Of a DNA stretch of 40,694 bases, positions 24,528-33,269 are shown piece after piece. The position numbers were made by a program, and so were the translations under genes. Every line of letters begins with the position of its first letter. Position 1 is the stretch's first letter. This stretch comes from Phycisphaerae bacterium (GTDB lineage: Bacteria; Planctomycetota; Phycisphaerae; SM23-33), in contig JAFGJE010000142.1 of assembly GCA_016929245.1 (NCBI GenBank), forward strand, positions 1 to 40,694. Direction: 5' to 3'. The notes beneath the pieces were generated by a model. The model was not told the DNA's origin. It did no database searches and saw only the letters and a list, made by a program, of their open reading frames with translations.

Positions 24528-25715
24528 ATGAAATACGCAATCATCGTTCCCGACGGCGCGGCGGATGAACCGCTGGACGAACTGGACGGCAAGACGCCTC
24601 TGGAGGCGGCCCGCACGCCGAACATGGACTGGATCGCCGAACACGGCAGGATCGGCACGGTGCGGAACATTCCCGACTCCATGCCGGCGGGATCGGACGT
24701 GGCGATCCTTTCGCTTTTGGGGTACAGCCCCGCGGAGTTCTACACCGGCCGAGCGCCGCTGGAGGCGGCCGCCCAGGGATTGAGCGTCTCCCCGGACGCT
24801 TGGATTTTCCGCTGCAATCTCGTGACGATCATCGACGGCGTGATGGAGGATCATTCCGCGGGACACATTTCGACCGAGGAAGGCCGATCCATAATCGAGA
24901 AGCTCCAGGCCGACCTCGGCGAAGACGGCGTGCATTTTTATCCCGGTGTGAGTTATCGTCATTTAACGACCATCCAGGACGACCTGGACGTGCAAACGAC
25001 CCCGCCGCACGACATCCTGGGGCAAACCGCCAAAGACCACCTGCCGTCCGGCAGGGGCGCGGAGCGCATCCGCGAACTGATGGACGCCGGCGCGAAGCTG
25101 CTGGAAAACGAGGAAATCAACACCGTTCGGCGCGAGTTGGGCGAAAATCCCGCGACGAACATCTGGCTGTGGGGCGAAGGCAAAATGCCCCAACTGCCCG
25201 GCTTCGAGAAACGGTTCGGCAAGAAAGGCGCCGCCATCACGGCTGTCGATCTGGTTCGCGGCCTGAGCAAACTCATCGGCTGGGACGTCATCGACGTGCC
25301 CGGCGCGACCGGACTGGTGGACACGAACTACGAAGGCAAAGCCGCCGCGGCTATCGAAGCGCTCGACACGCACGACCTTGTCCTCGTGCACCTGGAAGGA
25401 ACCGACGAAGCCGGGCACAACGCCGACGGAAACGCCAAAGTGCGGGGGCTGGAACGCATCGACGCCAAGGTCGTCGCGCCGTTGCTGAAGCGCCTCCAGG
25501 CCGAGGGCGACGAATGGCGCATCCTCGTCCTGCCGGATCACCCCACCCCCTGCCGGCTCCGCACGCACACCGCCGATCCGGTTCCGTTCGTGATGGCCGG
25601 CAAGCGAGTGGAACATGTGCTCAAGGGTCCCTTCACCGAAGCCGTCGCCCGCGAGGGGGATCTGCACATCGACATCGGCGCGAATTTAATGGAATTTTTC
25701 CTGACAGTTCGATGA
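24528..25715 (+). CDS. apgM: ApgM-family enzyme: cofactor-independent phosphoglycerate mutase or proposed homoserine kinase
   Basis: This 395-residue protein belongs to the alkaline-phosphatase-fold ApgM family: metal-binding Asp in IIVPDGAADEP, GSDVAILSLLGY with the nucleophile Ser, HLEGTDEAGHNADG and LPDHPTPCRLRTHT for further metal ligands. Two roles are possible. The family interconverts 2- and 3-phosphoglycerate. A subgroup encoded beside threonine genes has been proposed to act as homoserine kinase, and this gene follows hom directly. I chose the ATG at 24528 (MKYAIIVPDG); an upstream in-frame ATG lies in the repeat. No thrB or thrC is in the window. Confidence 0.85.
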   Translation: MKYAIIVPDGAADEPLDELDGKTPLEAARTPNMDWIAEHGRIGTVRNIPDSMPAGSDVAILSLLGYSPAEFYTGRAPLEAAAQGLSVSPDAWIFRCNLVTIIDGVMEDHSAGHISTEEGRSIIEKLQADLGEDGVHFYPGVSYRHLTTIQDDLDVQTTPPHDILGQTAKDHLPSGRGAERIRELMDAGAKLLENEEINTVRRELGENPATNIWLWGEGKMPQLPGFEKRFGKKGAAITAVDLVRGLSKLIGWDVIDVPGATGLVDTNYEGKAAAAIEALDTHDLVLVHLEGTDEAGHNADGNAKVRGLERIDAKVVAPLLKRLQAEGDEWRILVLPDHPTPCRLRTHTADPVPFVMAGKRVEHVLKGPFTEAVAREGDLHIDIGANLMEFFLTVR

Positions 25716-25765
25716 GAGTCGTTCCGAATACCAAATAATTATCCTGATACAGGTTCATTTCCCTC

Positions 25766-26359
25766 ATGGCCGATTCCTCGACAAGTCGGTTGCGTTCCAC
25801 ACCCAGGCTGATTCTCGCGTCCGCCTCCCCGCGGCGACGGGAGCTCCTCGCCAGGGCGGGGTACGATTTCGACGTTCAGCCGCCCGTGATGGACGAACCC
25901 AATCACCTGCCCGCGGGCCTGCCGCCGGTCTCGCACGCCGAGTCGCTGGCGTATTTCAAAGCCCGCGGCGTCGCGGAAACGCGTTCCGACGCGCGCGTGC
26001 TCGGCGCCGACACGGTTGTCGCCGCCGGCGGACGCATTCTCGGCAAACCGTCCGACGCCGACGACGCCCGGCGGATGCTGACGGAATTGTCCCACAATCA
26101 ACACGCGGTGATCACGGGGGTGGCGCTGCTCGGTCCGGGCGAGGAGCGGGTCATCGCCGCCGACGTGACGCACGTGACCATGCGCCCGATGAGTCCGGAG
26201 GAAATCGAGGATTACGTCGCGTCGGGGGAATGGCAAGGCAAAGCCGGCGCCTACGCCATCCAGGAAACCGCCGACAGATTCATCGTGAGCCTTGAGGGAA
26301 GTTTCACCAACGTCGTCGGCCTGCCGATGGAACTGCTCGGACGCCTGCTGGGGCAATAA
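25766..26359 (+). CDS. maf: Maf family nucleoside triphosphate pyrophosphatase
   Basis: This protein of about 197 residues is a Maf/YhdE-type house-cleaning enzyme that hydrolyses non-canonical or selected NTPs to NMP and pyrophosphate. Signatures are LILASASPRRRELL at the N-terminus, GADTVVAAGGRILGKP in the middle and GKAGAYAIQ near the C-terminus. The last region and the Y-I-Q triplet suggest the dTTP/UTP pyrophosphatase subgroup. It converges with the MscK-like gene, 21 bp away, and follows the ApgM-like gene after 50 bp. Confidence 0.9.
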   Translation: MADSSTSRLRSTPRLILASASPRRRELLARAGYDFDVQPPVMDEPNHLPAGLPPVSHAESLAYFKARGVAETRSDARVLGADTVVAAGGRILGKPSDADDARRMLTELSHNQHAVITGVALLGPGEERVIAADVTHVTMRPMSPEEIEDYVASGEWQGKAGAYAIQETADRFIVSLEGSFTNVVGLPMELLGRLLGQ

Positions 26360-26380
26360 GTTTTCGCGCCGCGTCTTTCA

Positions 26381-29300
26381 TTATTGATCCGACGACGCGT
26401 CTGGTTTGCGATCGTCCGGAACGATTCGCACTTCCAGAGGCTTAAGCGTGTCCAGGTGCGTGTCCCGCTGCGGGAAGGCGATGGTGACGCCCGCCTGGCG
26501 AAACGCCTTGTCGACGGCCATGTTCAGCCCATGCCAAACTTCCAGGTAATGATTCACGCCCCGGAAAAACACGCGCAACTCAAACTGAAGCGCGTTGTCT
26601 CCGAATTCCGTGAAAACGACCACCGGCGGTGGGTCATGAAGAACCAGCGAATGCTCCTTCGCCACGCGCAACAGTAATTGTTCCGCCAGTTCCGTATCCG
26701 AACCGTACGCGATCCCCACGCGGAGGATCAATCGAAGCACCTTGTCGGACAGCGTCCAGTTCATCAGCCTGCCGGTGATGAATTCCTTGTTGGGAACGAT
26801 CGTTTCCTTTCGATCCCAGTCGGTGATCGTCGTGGCGCGAATGCGCAGCCGCGAGACCGTCCCGACCGTATCCCCGATCGTGACGGTGTCGCCCAGTCGC
26901 ACCGGCCTTTCGAACAGGATGATCAAGCCGGAGACGAAATTCGCGAAGATCTCCTGCAAGCCGAAGCCCAACCCCACCGTCATGGCCGCCACGAGCCACT
27001 GGATGCTGCCCCATCGCAATCCCAGCAATCCCAGGGCGATCACGAACCCCACCACGCCGATGACGTAGCGCAGGATCACGGTCACGGCGTATTTCGCGCC
27101 GTCGTCGATCGCCAGGCGTCGCAGCATGAGAAACCGAATCACGCCGGGCCCGCTGCGCGCGGCGATCATCGTCAGAATCACGACGACCACCGCCAGGGCG
27201 ATATCCCCCAGCGTGACCGGGACCGTTTCGGTCACCGTCTTCGTCGGCGTGCTTCCATTGAGCTGGTCGGTGTGCTCGGGGACCTGCCTCGTGGTGTTCC
27301 ACGTGGGAATCCGGCTGATGCGCCGCAGGGCCGGTAAGGAATCTTTCCAGATCCCCCACAGGCCCAGCACCAGAATCACGACGATGATATAGCGAAGCAC
27401 CTGGCGGCTTTGCGCTTTGACTTCGGACAATTCCGCTTCTGACAGGGAGGACATGTTCTCATCGGAAGCGGACTCGGGATCGGATCGGACCTGGTGTTTC
27501 CGGCGTCGCAGGGAAATCCCGTAAAACAGCACTCGCAGCCAGCCGAGAATCAGTCCCTGGCAAATCAGCAACCCGACGATCAACCAGGAGCTGGCGGTCA
27601 GGCGCAAGGTCAAATGACTCGCCAGATAGGGATACCCCGCCCAGGCCAGTCCCAACAGCAGGATCGGCACGACCACCACCAGGGCGAACCAGATATACCG
27701 AAGTTGAAATAACCATCCCGTGCGCGCGACGTACCATCGCCGGCCGAGTTTCCCGTTGGGATGAAACAGCACGCCGTTGAAGACCGCCAGTCCCGCCAGC
27801 GCCGCCATCAGGGCCAGGCGGCTTAACGACATGGTCTCGAATAGTTCCGTCTGTCGCCCGGCGGCGGAGGTCAGGAACACCAGCGGAATTAGAAACGCCA
27901 CCAGCAGATACAACGCCTTGCGAAGCAGCGCCAGGCTCTGGCGGGACCATTGAAAATGCGCCTCCGCGAGTCCGCCGGCGCGACAGACTTCGATCAACAC
28001 GCCGATGGTCAGCAGCAACACGCCCGCGGGATACAATCCCGTTCCCACCGCGCGCGCGAACTCCGAGGCTTCCGGAAGATTCTCCAGCCGACGGCTGACA
28101 ACAAACAACAACAGCGGAACGGGAACCGCCAGCAGCAGCGTCAGGAAAAACGCGCTCCAGGTCTGTCGAAAGTTTCCCCCCTCCCGATGCAACAACGCTT
28201 CGCCGGTTCGCGTCAATCGACGGTTGAAGAACCGGCGAAACGCCACCAGACACAACAGGAAAATCCCCCAAAACCCGATCCCCGCGGGATTCGCTTTGGC
28301 GTCCGCCACGATCGCCGACCCGACGGATCGCCAGTTCGTTCCGCGGAAAAACATCTTCAATTCGTCCCGGGCGCTTCGAAGGTCCGACATCGACAGGGGC
28401 GGCGAACTGCGCGTCCAAAGAACGCGTTCCTCGATATAATCGTCCAGGCGTTTCGTCTCCGCCTCCAGGGAAGCCAGCCTCGCTTCCAACGTCGCGAGTT
28501 TTTCGAAATAATTTCCGTAATCCTTGATCAACTCGTCCAGGTATTCCCTTCGCGCCTTCAAAAGACGATGGGCCGTGTCCTTCAGTTCGTTTCTTTCCTT
28601 TTCGGAGGAAGGTTTGGCCTGTTGAAGAACGTCCTGTACGATCATGTCTTCGTTGACCAGGCGGTCCCGCCGATCGTTCAATTCCTGCAATTCCAGTTCC
28701 ACCTCGTACAGCTCCGGATGGGGTTTTCGCACGCGACGATGTATCGCCTCGGGATTGGGCAGTTTGCGCTGATATCTGCGCAACAAAACGCTGACCGCTT
28801 CGGTCAATCCCGCCGTTTTCTCCTTTTCCGCGACCGTCTGGGCGTTGGCGCGCAGAGTCTGGAGAATTTCGTCCACAAGCTCCAGGGATTGGGACGTCTG
28901 CGCCAGTCGTTCCGCGATTCCACCCTCGCCGATTCTTCGATCCGTTAATCGAACGTTCTCCTCCGCCCAGGGGCGCAGAATATCAGGAACGCCTCGCATG
29001 ATTCGGGAGGCCTTTTCGGCGGCCTGTTTCGCCTCTTCCCGCCGCAGTTGGTCCGCCGCCTCCTGGAGGATTTTCACAATCCTGTCCTGCCGGGTGACGC
29101 GGCGAATTCCCAAATCCCGTCGGGCCGTCAGAAGTTCGCGCTCGGCGTCATAGGCGGGCAGTTCCTTTTGGAGCGATTCGATTCGATTCTGGAGGAACAG
29201 TCTTCGGGCGTCCCGCGAAGCGCGGTTGGCTTCGGCGGCTTCGGGGGAAAGGGAGGCTTCGGGAGGGGATTCCCGCGAAAATTGCTGCAATTCCGTTTGT

Positions 29301-29800
29301 GCTTCCGACAACTGGACGGGCACTTGTTTTCGCCGTTCCTCGCGACGGGCGATTTCCGTTTCGACCGCCGTGCGCTCTTTCGTATATTCCGTCAGTTTCG
29401 CGCGGGCTTCGTTCCATTGCTTCAGCAGCGTCCGCGATGACGCGCCGGCGGGAACCATAAATTCAGGTTCGCTTTCCAGCGCTTTTTGTTTCGCCGACAC
29501 ATCCGAGACGTGTTTGGACGCCGAGGCGCGCATCTCGTCAAATTGCTCTTCTTTTTCGGCGTAGAATTTCGCCTGTTTATACAATGAAATGATCTTCTGC
29601 TTATCCGCCTCGTTGAGAATCTTCGACTGCTCGATCTCCCGAATTCGCCGGTCATAGTTTTCTTTCGCGGAGGAGGGATCCGACGCGGCGGACGACGACT
29701 TGCGATCGGCGGACCGAGCGACGGCCAGGGTGACGTTCGGAATCGAAAACGCCCCGATCAGTCCCAGGGAGATCAGAATACGAAAGGTTTGCCTGGTCAT
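26381..29800 (-). CDS. Large MscS-type mechanosensitive channel (MscK/KefA-like)
   Basis: This protein of about 1139 residues has a signal peptide (MTRQTFRILISLGLIGAFS) and a long periplasmic coiled-coil region to about residue 490, rich in E, R and Q. About ten TM segments lie between roughly residues 515 and 900, and a C-terminal MscS domain follows. The MscS pore helix and beta domain are clear: GLGFGLQEIFANFVSGLIIL, then FERPVRLGDTVTIGD and TIVPNKEFITGRLMNW. It should open under membrane tension to release solutes in osmotic downshock. I chose the ATG at 29800, which has AGGA 7 nt upstream, over one ten codons earlier. MscK itself is gated with K+; that is not shown here. Confidence 0.88.
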   Translation of the reverse strand: MTRQTFRILISLGLIGAFSIPNVTLAVARSADRKSSSAASDPSSAKENYDRRIREIEQSKILNEADKQKIISLYKQAKFYAEKEEQFDEMRASASKHVSDVSAKQKALESEPEFMVPAGASSRTLLKQWNEARAKLTEYTKERTAVETEIARREERRKQVPVQLSEAQTELQQFSRESPPEASLSPEAAEANRASRDARRLFLQNRIESLQKELPAYDAERELLTARRDLGIRRVTRQDRIVKILQEAADQLRREEAKQAAEKASRIMRGVPDILRPWAEENVRLTDRRIGEGGIAERLAQTSQSLELVDEILQTLRANAQTVAEKEKTAGLTEAVSVLLRRYQRKLPNPEAIHRRVRKPHPELYEVELELQELNDRRDRLVNEDMIVQDVLQQAKPSSEKERNELKDTAHRLLKARREYLDELIKDYGNYFEKLATLEARLASLEAETKRLDDYIEERVLWTRSSPPLSMSDLRSARDELKMFFRGTNWRSVGSAIVADAKANPAGIGFWGIFLLCLVAFRRFFNRRLTRTGEALLHREGGNFRQTWSAFFLTLLLAVPVPLLLFVVSRRLENLPEASEFARAVGTGLYPAGVLLLTIGVLIEVCRAGGLAEAHFQWSRQSLALLRKALYLLVAFLIPLVFLTSAAGRQTELFETMSLSRLALMAALAGLAVFNGVLFHPNGKLGRRWYVARTGWLFQLRYIWFALVVVVPILLLGLAWAGYPYLASHLTLRLTASSWLIVGLLICQGLILGWLRVLFYGISLRRRKHQVRSDPESASDENMSSLSEAELSEVKAQSRQVLRYIIVVILVLGLWGIWKDSLPALRRISRIPTWNTTRQVPEHTDQLNGSTPTKTVTETVPVTLGDIALAVVVVILTMIAARSGPGVIRFLMLRRLAIDDGAKYAVTVILRYVIGVVGFVIALGLLGLRWGSIQWLVAAMTVGLGFGLQEIFANFVSGLIILFERPVRLGDTVTIGDTVGTVSRLRIRATTITDWDRKETIVPNKEFITGRLMNWTLSDKVLRLILRVGIAYGSDTELAEQLLLRVAKEHSLVLHDPPPVVVFTEFGDNALQFELRVFFRGVNHYLEVWHGLNMAVDKAFRQAGVTIAFPQRDTHLDTLKPLEVRIVPDDRKPDASSDQ

Positions 29801-29878
29801 TGGAGTTCCTGTATTTTTCTGAAATTTCATGATTGCTTTCTCATTCGACGTCGCGAGGATTCACCGGGCCCGGGTGCG

Positions 29879-30967
29879 TTACAGCCATTTCTTTCTCCGG
29901 AAGAACATCAGCATCACGACCGCGACGACCAACATGACTCCCAGCAGCGCCGGGTACGCCCAGGGCCAGTCCAGTTCCGGCATGTACTTGAAATTCATGC
30001 CGTAAATCCCCGCCAGGAAGGTCAGGGGGATGAAAATCGTGGCGATGATGGTCAGTACCTTCATCACGGCGTTCATGCGGTTACTCATGCTGGAAAGATA
30101 CAGGTCCAGCAGTCCCGAGAGAAGTTCCCGCAACGTTTCGGTGGCTTCGATCACCTGCACGGCGTGATCGTACAGGTCGCGCATGTACACGTCCGTTTCC
30201 TCGCGGATCAGGCGCGTTTCCCGTCGCGCCAGCGCGCTGACGGCTTCCCGCAGCGGCCAAACCGCCTTTCGCACGAGAATTCCCTGACGACGAAGGCGGT
30301 GCAGCGAATGCAGCAGCGCTTCGGAGGGATCCGTTTCCATCGCCGTTTCCATGGCGACCGCCGCGTCGGACAGATCCTCCAGGACGAGGAAATATCCATC
30401 GACCAGTGTGTCCAGAACGGCGTGCAGCAGGTAATCCGCTCCCATGCGCCGGATACGGCCTCGATCCGAGCGCAGCCGTTCCCGAATCGGCGCGAAAATA
30501 TCTTCCTTCGATTCCTGGAACACGATCAGCTTCTCGTCCATGAGAATCATGCTGACCTGCCGCACCTGTAGGCGCTTGGCGTCCGGAGACCATTGCAGAT
30601 GCTTGGCGATGACGAACAGGTATTGTTCGTGGTCTTCCACCTTCGGCTGGTGGGACGAGTCCATGATGTCTTCGAGCACCAGCGGATGAATCTGAAACTG
30701 TCGGCCGATGGATTCGATCGTTTCGGCGTCGTGAATTCCCTCCACGGTGATCCAGGCGTTGGCGCCGGTGTCGGAGGAAAGCCGTTGCGCCAGCCCGTCG
30801 GCGGACTCGACGCGGGAATCCAGGTACGAATCCCGGCCGTACTGACAAAGGTAAATTCCCACGGGTTCCCCGCCGCCGTTGGAGGAGGACACCAGCGAAC
30901 CCGGTGGTAAATACGCTTTCCGGCGACGGCGCTGGGCGGATTGGGATGGTTCAGGGGGTTGGTTCAT
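29879..30967 (-). CDS. corA: CorA-family divalent metal transporter
   Basis: This 362-residue protein has a long cytoplasmic N-terminal domain and two C-terminal TM segments (VLTIIATIFIPLTFLAGIYG and YPALLGVMLVVAVVMLMF). The signature YGMNF is at about residues 321-325, followed by the MPEL loop, and the protein ends in a basic RRKKWL. CorA pentamers carry Mg2+ (also Co2+ or Ni2+) inwards; the last could matter for metalloenzymes, but this is speculation. The start is the ATG at 30967 with GGGAAAGG upstream. It is between the MscK-like gene and the PEGA gene on the minus strand. Confidence 0.92.
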   Translation of the reverse strand: MNQPPEPSQSAQRRRRKAYLPPGSLVSSSNGGGEPVGIYLCQYGRDSYLDSRVESADGLAQRLSSDTGANAWITVEGIHDAETIESIGRQFQIHPLVLEDIMDSSHQPKVEDHEQYLFVIAKHLQWSPDAKRLQVRQVSMILMDEKLIVFQESKEDIFAPIRERLRSDRGRIRRMGADYLLHAVLDTLVDGYFLVLEDLSDAAVAMETAMETDPSEALLHSLHRLRRQGILVRKAVWPLREAVSALARRETRLIREETDVYMRDLYDHAVQVIEATETLRELLSGLLDLYLSSMSNRMNAVMKVLTIIATIFIPLTFLAGIYGMNFKYMPELDWPWAYPALLGVMLVVAVVMLMFFRRKKWL

Positions 30968-31069
30968 TCCGATAGCCTTTCCCGTGAGAGTTCACTATTA
31001 TATCCCGCCCGTCGATGAGGGAAAAACGGACTTTTGAAAAAAAGACGAGGAAAACGGAAGAAAACGCGC

Positions 31070-31462
31070 TTATCCGGGCAGTAGGTTTTCCTGCCGCATT
31101 TCCCTGGCGCGCTGTTTGAGTTCTTCCTCGGTGGGGGGAACCGTTTTTTTCAGCACGTGCAGCGTCTCGCGGCGGTCGTGATAGGTCCACGGGGCGATCT
31201 CGCTGAAAAAATCGATCCCCACATATTCATAGACCGGCGGCTTGAGATTCACCGAAGTTTTGAGCGTCTCGTAACCTTCCTTGCGGAGAATCACCTCGTA
31301 GTTGCCGTACCACGTGAAGTCGAACGTCACGGGGGTGCGGCCTTTCTCCACGCCGGACACCCACACGATCGCGCCTTCCGGTTCGCTGCGGATGGTCCAC
31401 TCCCGCTCGACGCATCCGACGCACAAGACAGCCGGGATCAACATGACCAGAACATTTCGCAT
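31070..31462 (-). CDS. PEGA-domain lipoprotein
   Basis: This 130-residue protein has a lipoprotein signal (MRNVLVMLIPAVLCVGC) with Cys17 as the lipidation site. Residues about 24-70 form a PEGA domain (SEPEGAIVWVSGVEKGRTPV, then YEVILRKEGYETL), a small beta fold found in surface proteins. The C-terminal tail is charged. The role is unknown. It is 102 bp upstream of corA on the minus strand and is separated from htrA by two palindromes. Confidence 0.8.
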   Translation of the reverse strand: MRNVLVMLIPAVLCVGCVEREWTIRSEPEGAIVWVSGVEKGRTPVTFDFTWYGNYEVILRKEGYETLKTSVNLKPPVYEYVGIDFFSEIAPWTYHDRRETLHVLKKTVPPTEEELKQRAREMRQENLLPG

Positions 31463-31496
31463 GAGGAAGTATTATACCAAAGTCTTTCAATTTCTG

Positions 31497-31522
31497 CGCG
31501 GTGGGAATCCCTTCCCACCGCG
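31497..31522. repeat. 26-nt palindrome, family copy 3
   Basis: CGCGGTGGGAA, TCCC loop, TTCCCACCGCG. It differs from copies 1 and 2 by a compensated C-to-T / G-to-A pair in the stem, so pairing is preserved. It lies between the PEGA gene and htrA. Confidence 0.8.
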
Positions 31523-31550
31523 TTTCTGTTATTTGTTTAACGTCACGGAA

Positions 31551-31576
31551 CGCGGCGGGAAAGGACTCCCGCCGCG
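31551..31576. repeat. 26-nt palindrome, family copy 4
   Basis: CGCGGCGGGA, a 6-nt loop, TCCCGCCGCG. It is 28 nt from copy 3, so the two form a pair similar to BIME-type REP arrangements. It lies 22 nt beyond the htrA stop codon. Confidence 0.8.
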
Positions 31577-31598
31577 CGGAGACTAACCTGACAGGACT

Positions 31599-33197
31599 TT
31601 ATTCCTTGGGCTTGAGGAACACGAATTGCGCACCACCCTGGGGCGTGGTGATCCGCAGGCGGAAACCGCCTTTGGCGTCCTTCAGTGCCGCGGCAAGCTG
31701 GTCCACGTTCTCCACGGGCGTTCTGCCCACGTTCGTGATGACCATCCCGTGCCGCAGCCGGCGATCCCAGGCGACGCTGTCTTCCTCGACGCCGACGATC
31801 AGCACGCCTTTGACGTCCTTTTCATACCCGAATTTTTCCGCCGACTCGGCGTCCAGCGTCTGGACGCTCAGGCCGAGTTTCTCCAACGCCTTAATGGGTT
31901 GGGGTTTGGGTTCTTCCTTTTCTTCTTCCTTCGCTTCGGAACCTTCTTCATCAAAGGGATTCTTCCCCAACGTCACTTTCAGGGGGATCGTTTTCCCGTC
32001 GCGAATCACCGTCAATGTCACCGTTTCGCCGGGACGGAACGACGCGATGGTGTTTCGCAGTTCATTGACGTCTTTGAGGTTCTTGCCGTTGACGGCCGTG
32101 ATGACGTCTTCCAGTTCCAGGCCGGCTTTGGCGGCCGCGCTGTCCGGCTGCACCTGCGTGACCAGGCCTCCCATGGGTTTTTGCATCCCGAGCGATTCGG
32201 CGTAGTCCCGCGACATGTTCTGAATGCCCACGCCGAGATATCCGCGCTTGACCGTCCCGTCGTCGATCAGTTGCTTCATGATTCCCCTGGCCATGTTCGA
32301 GGGAATCGCGAACCCCACGCCGTCGTGCGCGCCGGAGGGTGAAAGGATCATCGTGTTGATCCCGATCACCTCGCCGCGCATGTTGACCAGAGGCCCGCCG
32401 GAATTGCCTCGGTTGATCGCCGCGTCGGTCTGGATGAAATTCTGGTAGGCGTTGCGCTCCTGGAAGTGAGTGCGCCCCTTCGCCGAAACGATCCCCGACG
32501 TGACCGTCTGCGCCAGGCCGAACGGCGCCCCGATCGCCAGAACCCAGTGTCCCACCTTCGCCTTGTCGCTGTCGCCCAGCGGAGAAGCGATCAGGTTGTC
32601 GGCCTTGATCTTCACCACCGCCAGGTCCGTCCGCCGGTCGCGGCGAATCCACTCGGCGTCGAATTCCCGCTCGTCCGGCAGGATCACAGTCACTTCGTCC
32701 GCGCCGCCCACGACGTGATCGTTGGTCAGGATGTACCCGTTTTCGGCGTCGATGATCACACCGCTGCCCTGCCCCTGCTGGCGGAAGAAGCGCTGCTTTT
32801 GCCGGCCTCGTTGGCGCAGGAACGGGTGGTTTTCGCCAAAACGTTTTCGGAGTTCCTCTTCGACGTCCGGGGGAAGATCGCCGAAGCCGGGAAACATGAA
32901 CCCGCCGCCGTTCATTTTAATCTTTTTCGTCACGCGAATGACCACCACGGACGGTTTGACCACCCGCGCGACGGTATTGAACAGCGGTGAGAGACGGTCA
33001 TTCCTGCTCATCGTCGCGAGCTTGTCGCGAAGCCGATCCACCTGGGCTTTCTCGGACGCGATATTCGTCTTCGTTTTCGCGGGAGTGTCGACGGATTCGC
33101 TCCGCTTGATGGATTCCTCCGCGAACAAACTACTTGTGGTAATCAGAATTCCAAAAACCATTCCCAACAACACGGTCCACGTTTTTTGGAGCATCAT
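31599..33197 (-). CDS. Periplasmic HtrA/DegP-type serine protease
   Basis: This protein of about 532 residues has a signal peptide (MMLQKTWTVLLGMVFG) and a trypsin-like domain. The catalytic residues are His161 in ILTNDHVVGG, Asp in DRRTDLAVVKI and Ser266 in GNSGGPLV. Two PDZ domains follow (YLGVGIQNM and GLVTQVQPDSAAAKAGLE for the first; the second ends at about residue 530). A charged linker between PDZ domains contains EEGSEAKEEEKEEPKP. It degrades or refolds damaged envelope proteins. The start is the ATG at 33197 with AGGAG 8 nt upstream. The window's chaperone genes lie nearby but are a separate run. Confidence 0.92.
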   Translation of the reverse strand: MMLQKTWTVLLGMVFGILITTSSLFAEESIKRSESVDTPAKTKTNIASEKAQVDRLRDKLATMSRNDRLSPLFNTVARVVKPSVVVIRVTKKIKMNGGGFMFPGFGDLPPDVEEELRKRFGENHPFLRQRGRQKQRFFRQQGQGSGVIIDAENGYILTNDHVVGGADEVTVILPDEREFDAEWIRRDRRTDLAVVKIKADNLIASPLGDSDKAKVGHWVLAIGAPFGLAQTVTSGIVSAKGRTHFQERNAYQNFIQTDAAINRGNSGGPLVNMRGEVIGINTMILSPSGAHDGVGFAIPSNMARGIMKQLIDDGTVKRGYLGVGIQNMSRDYAESLGMQKPMGGLVTQVQPDSAAAKAGLELEDVITAVNGKNLKDVNELRNTIASFRPGETVTLTVIRDGKTIPLKVTLGKNPFDEEGSEAKEEEKEEPKPQPIKALEKLGLSVQTLDAESAEKFGYEKDVKGVLIVGVEEDSVAWDRRLRHGMVITNVGRTPVENVDQLAAALKDAKGGFRLRITTPQGGAQFVFLKPKE

Positions 33198-33269
33198 TTT
33201 CGTATCTCCTATCATTTCCTTCAGTTACGCATCGCCTCATTTCGGCGCGCGGATCAGGCCTTTTTTGTT

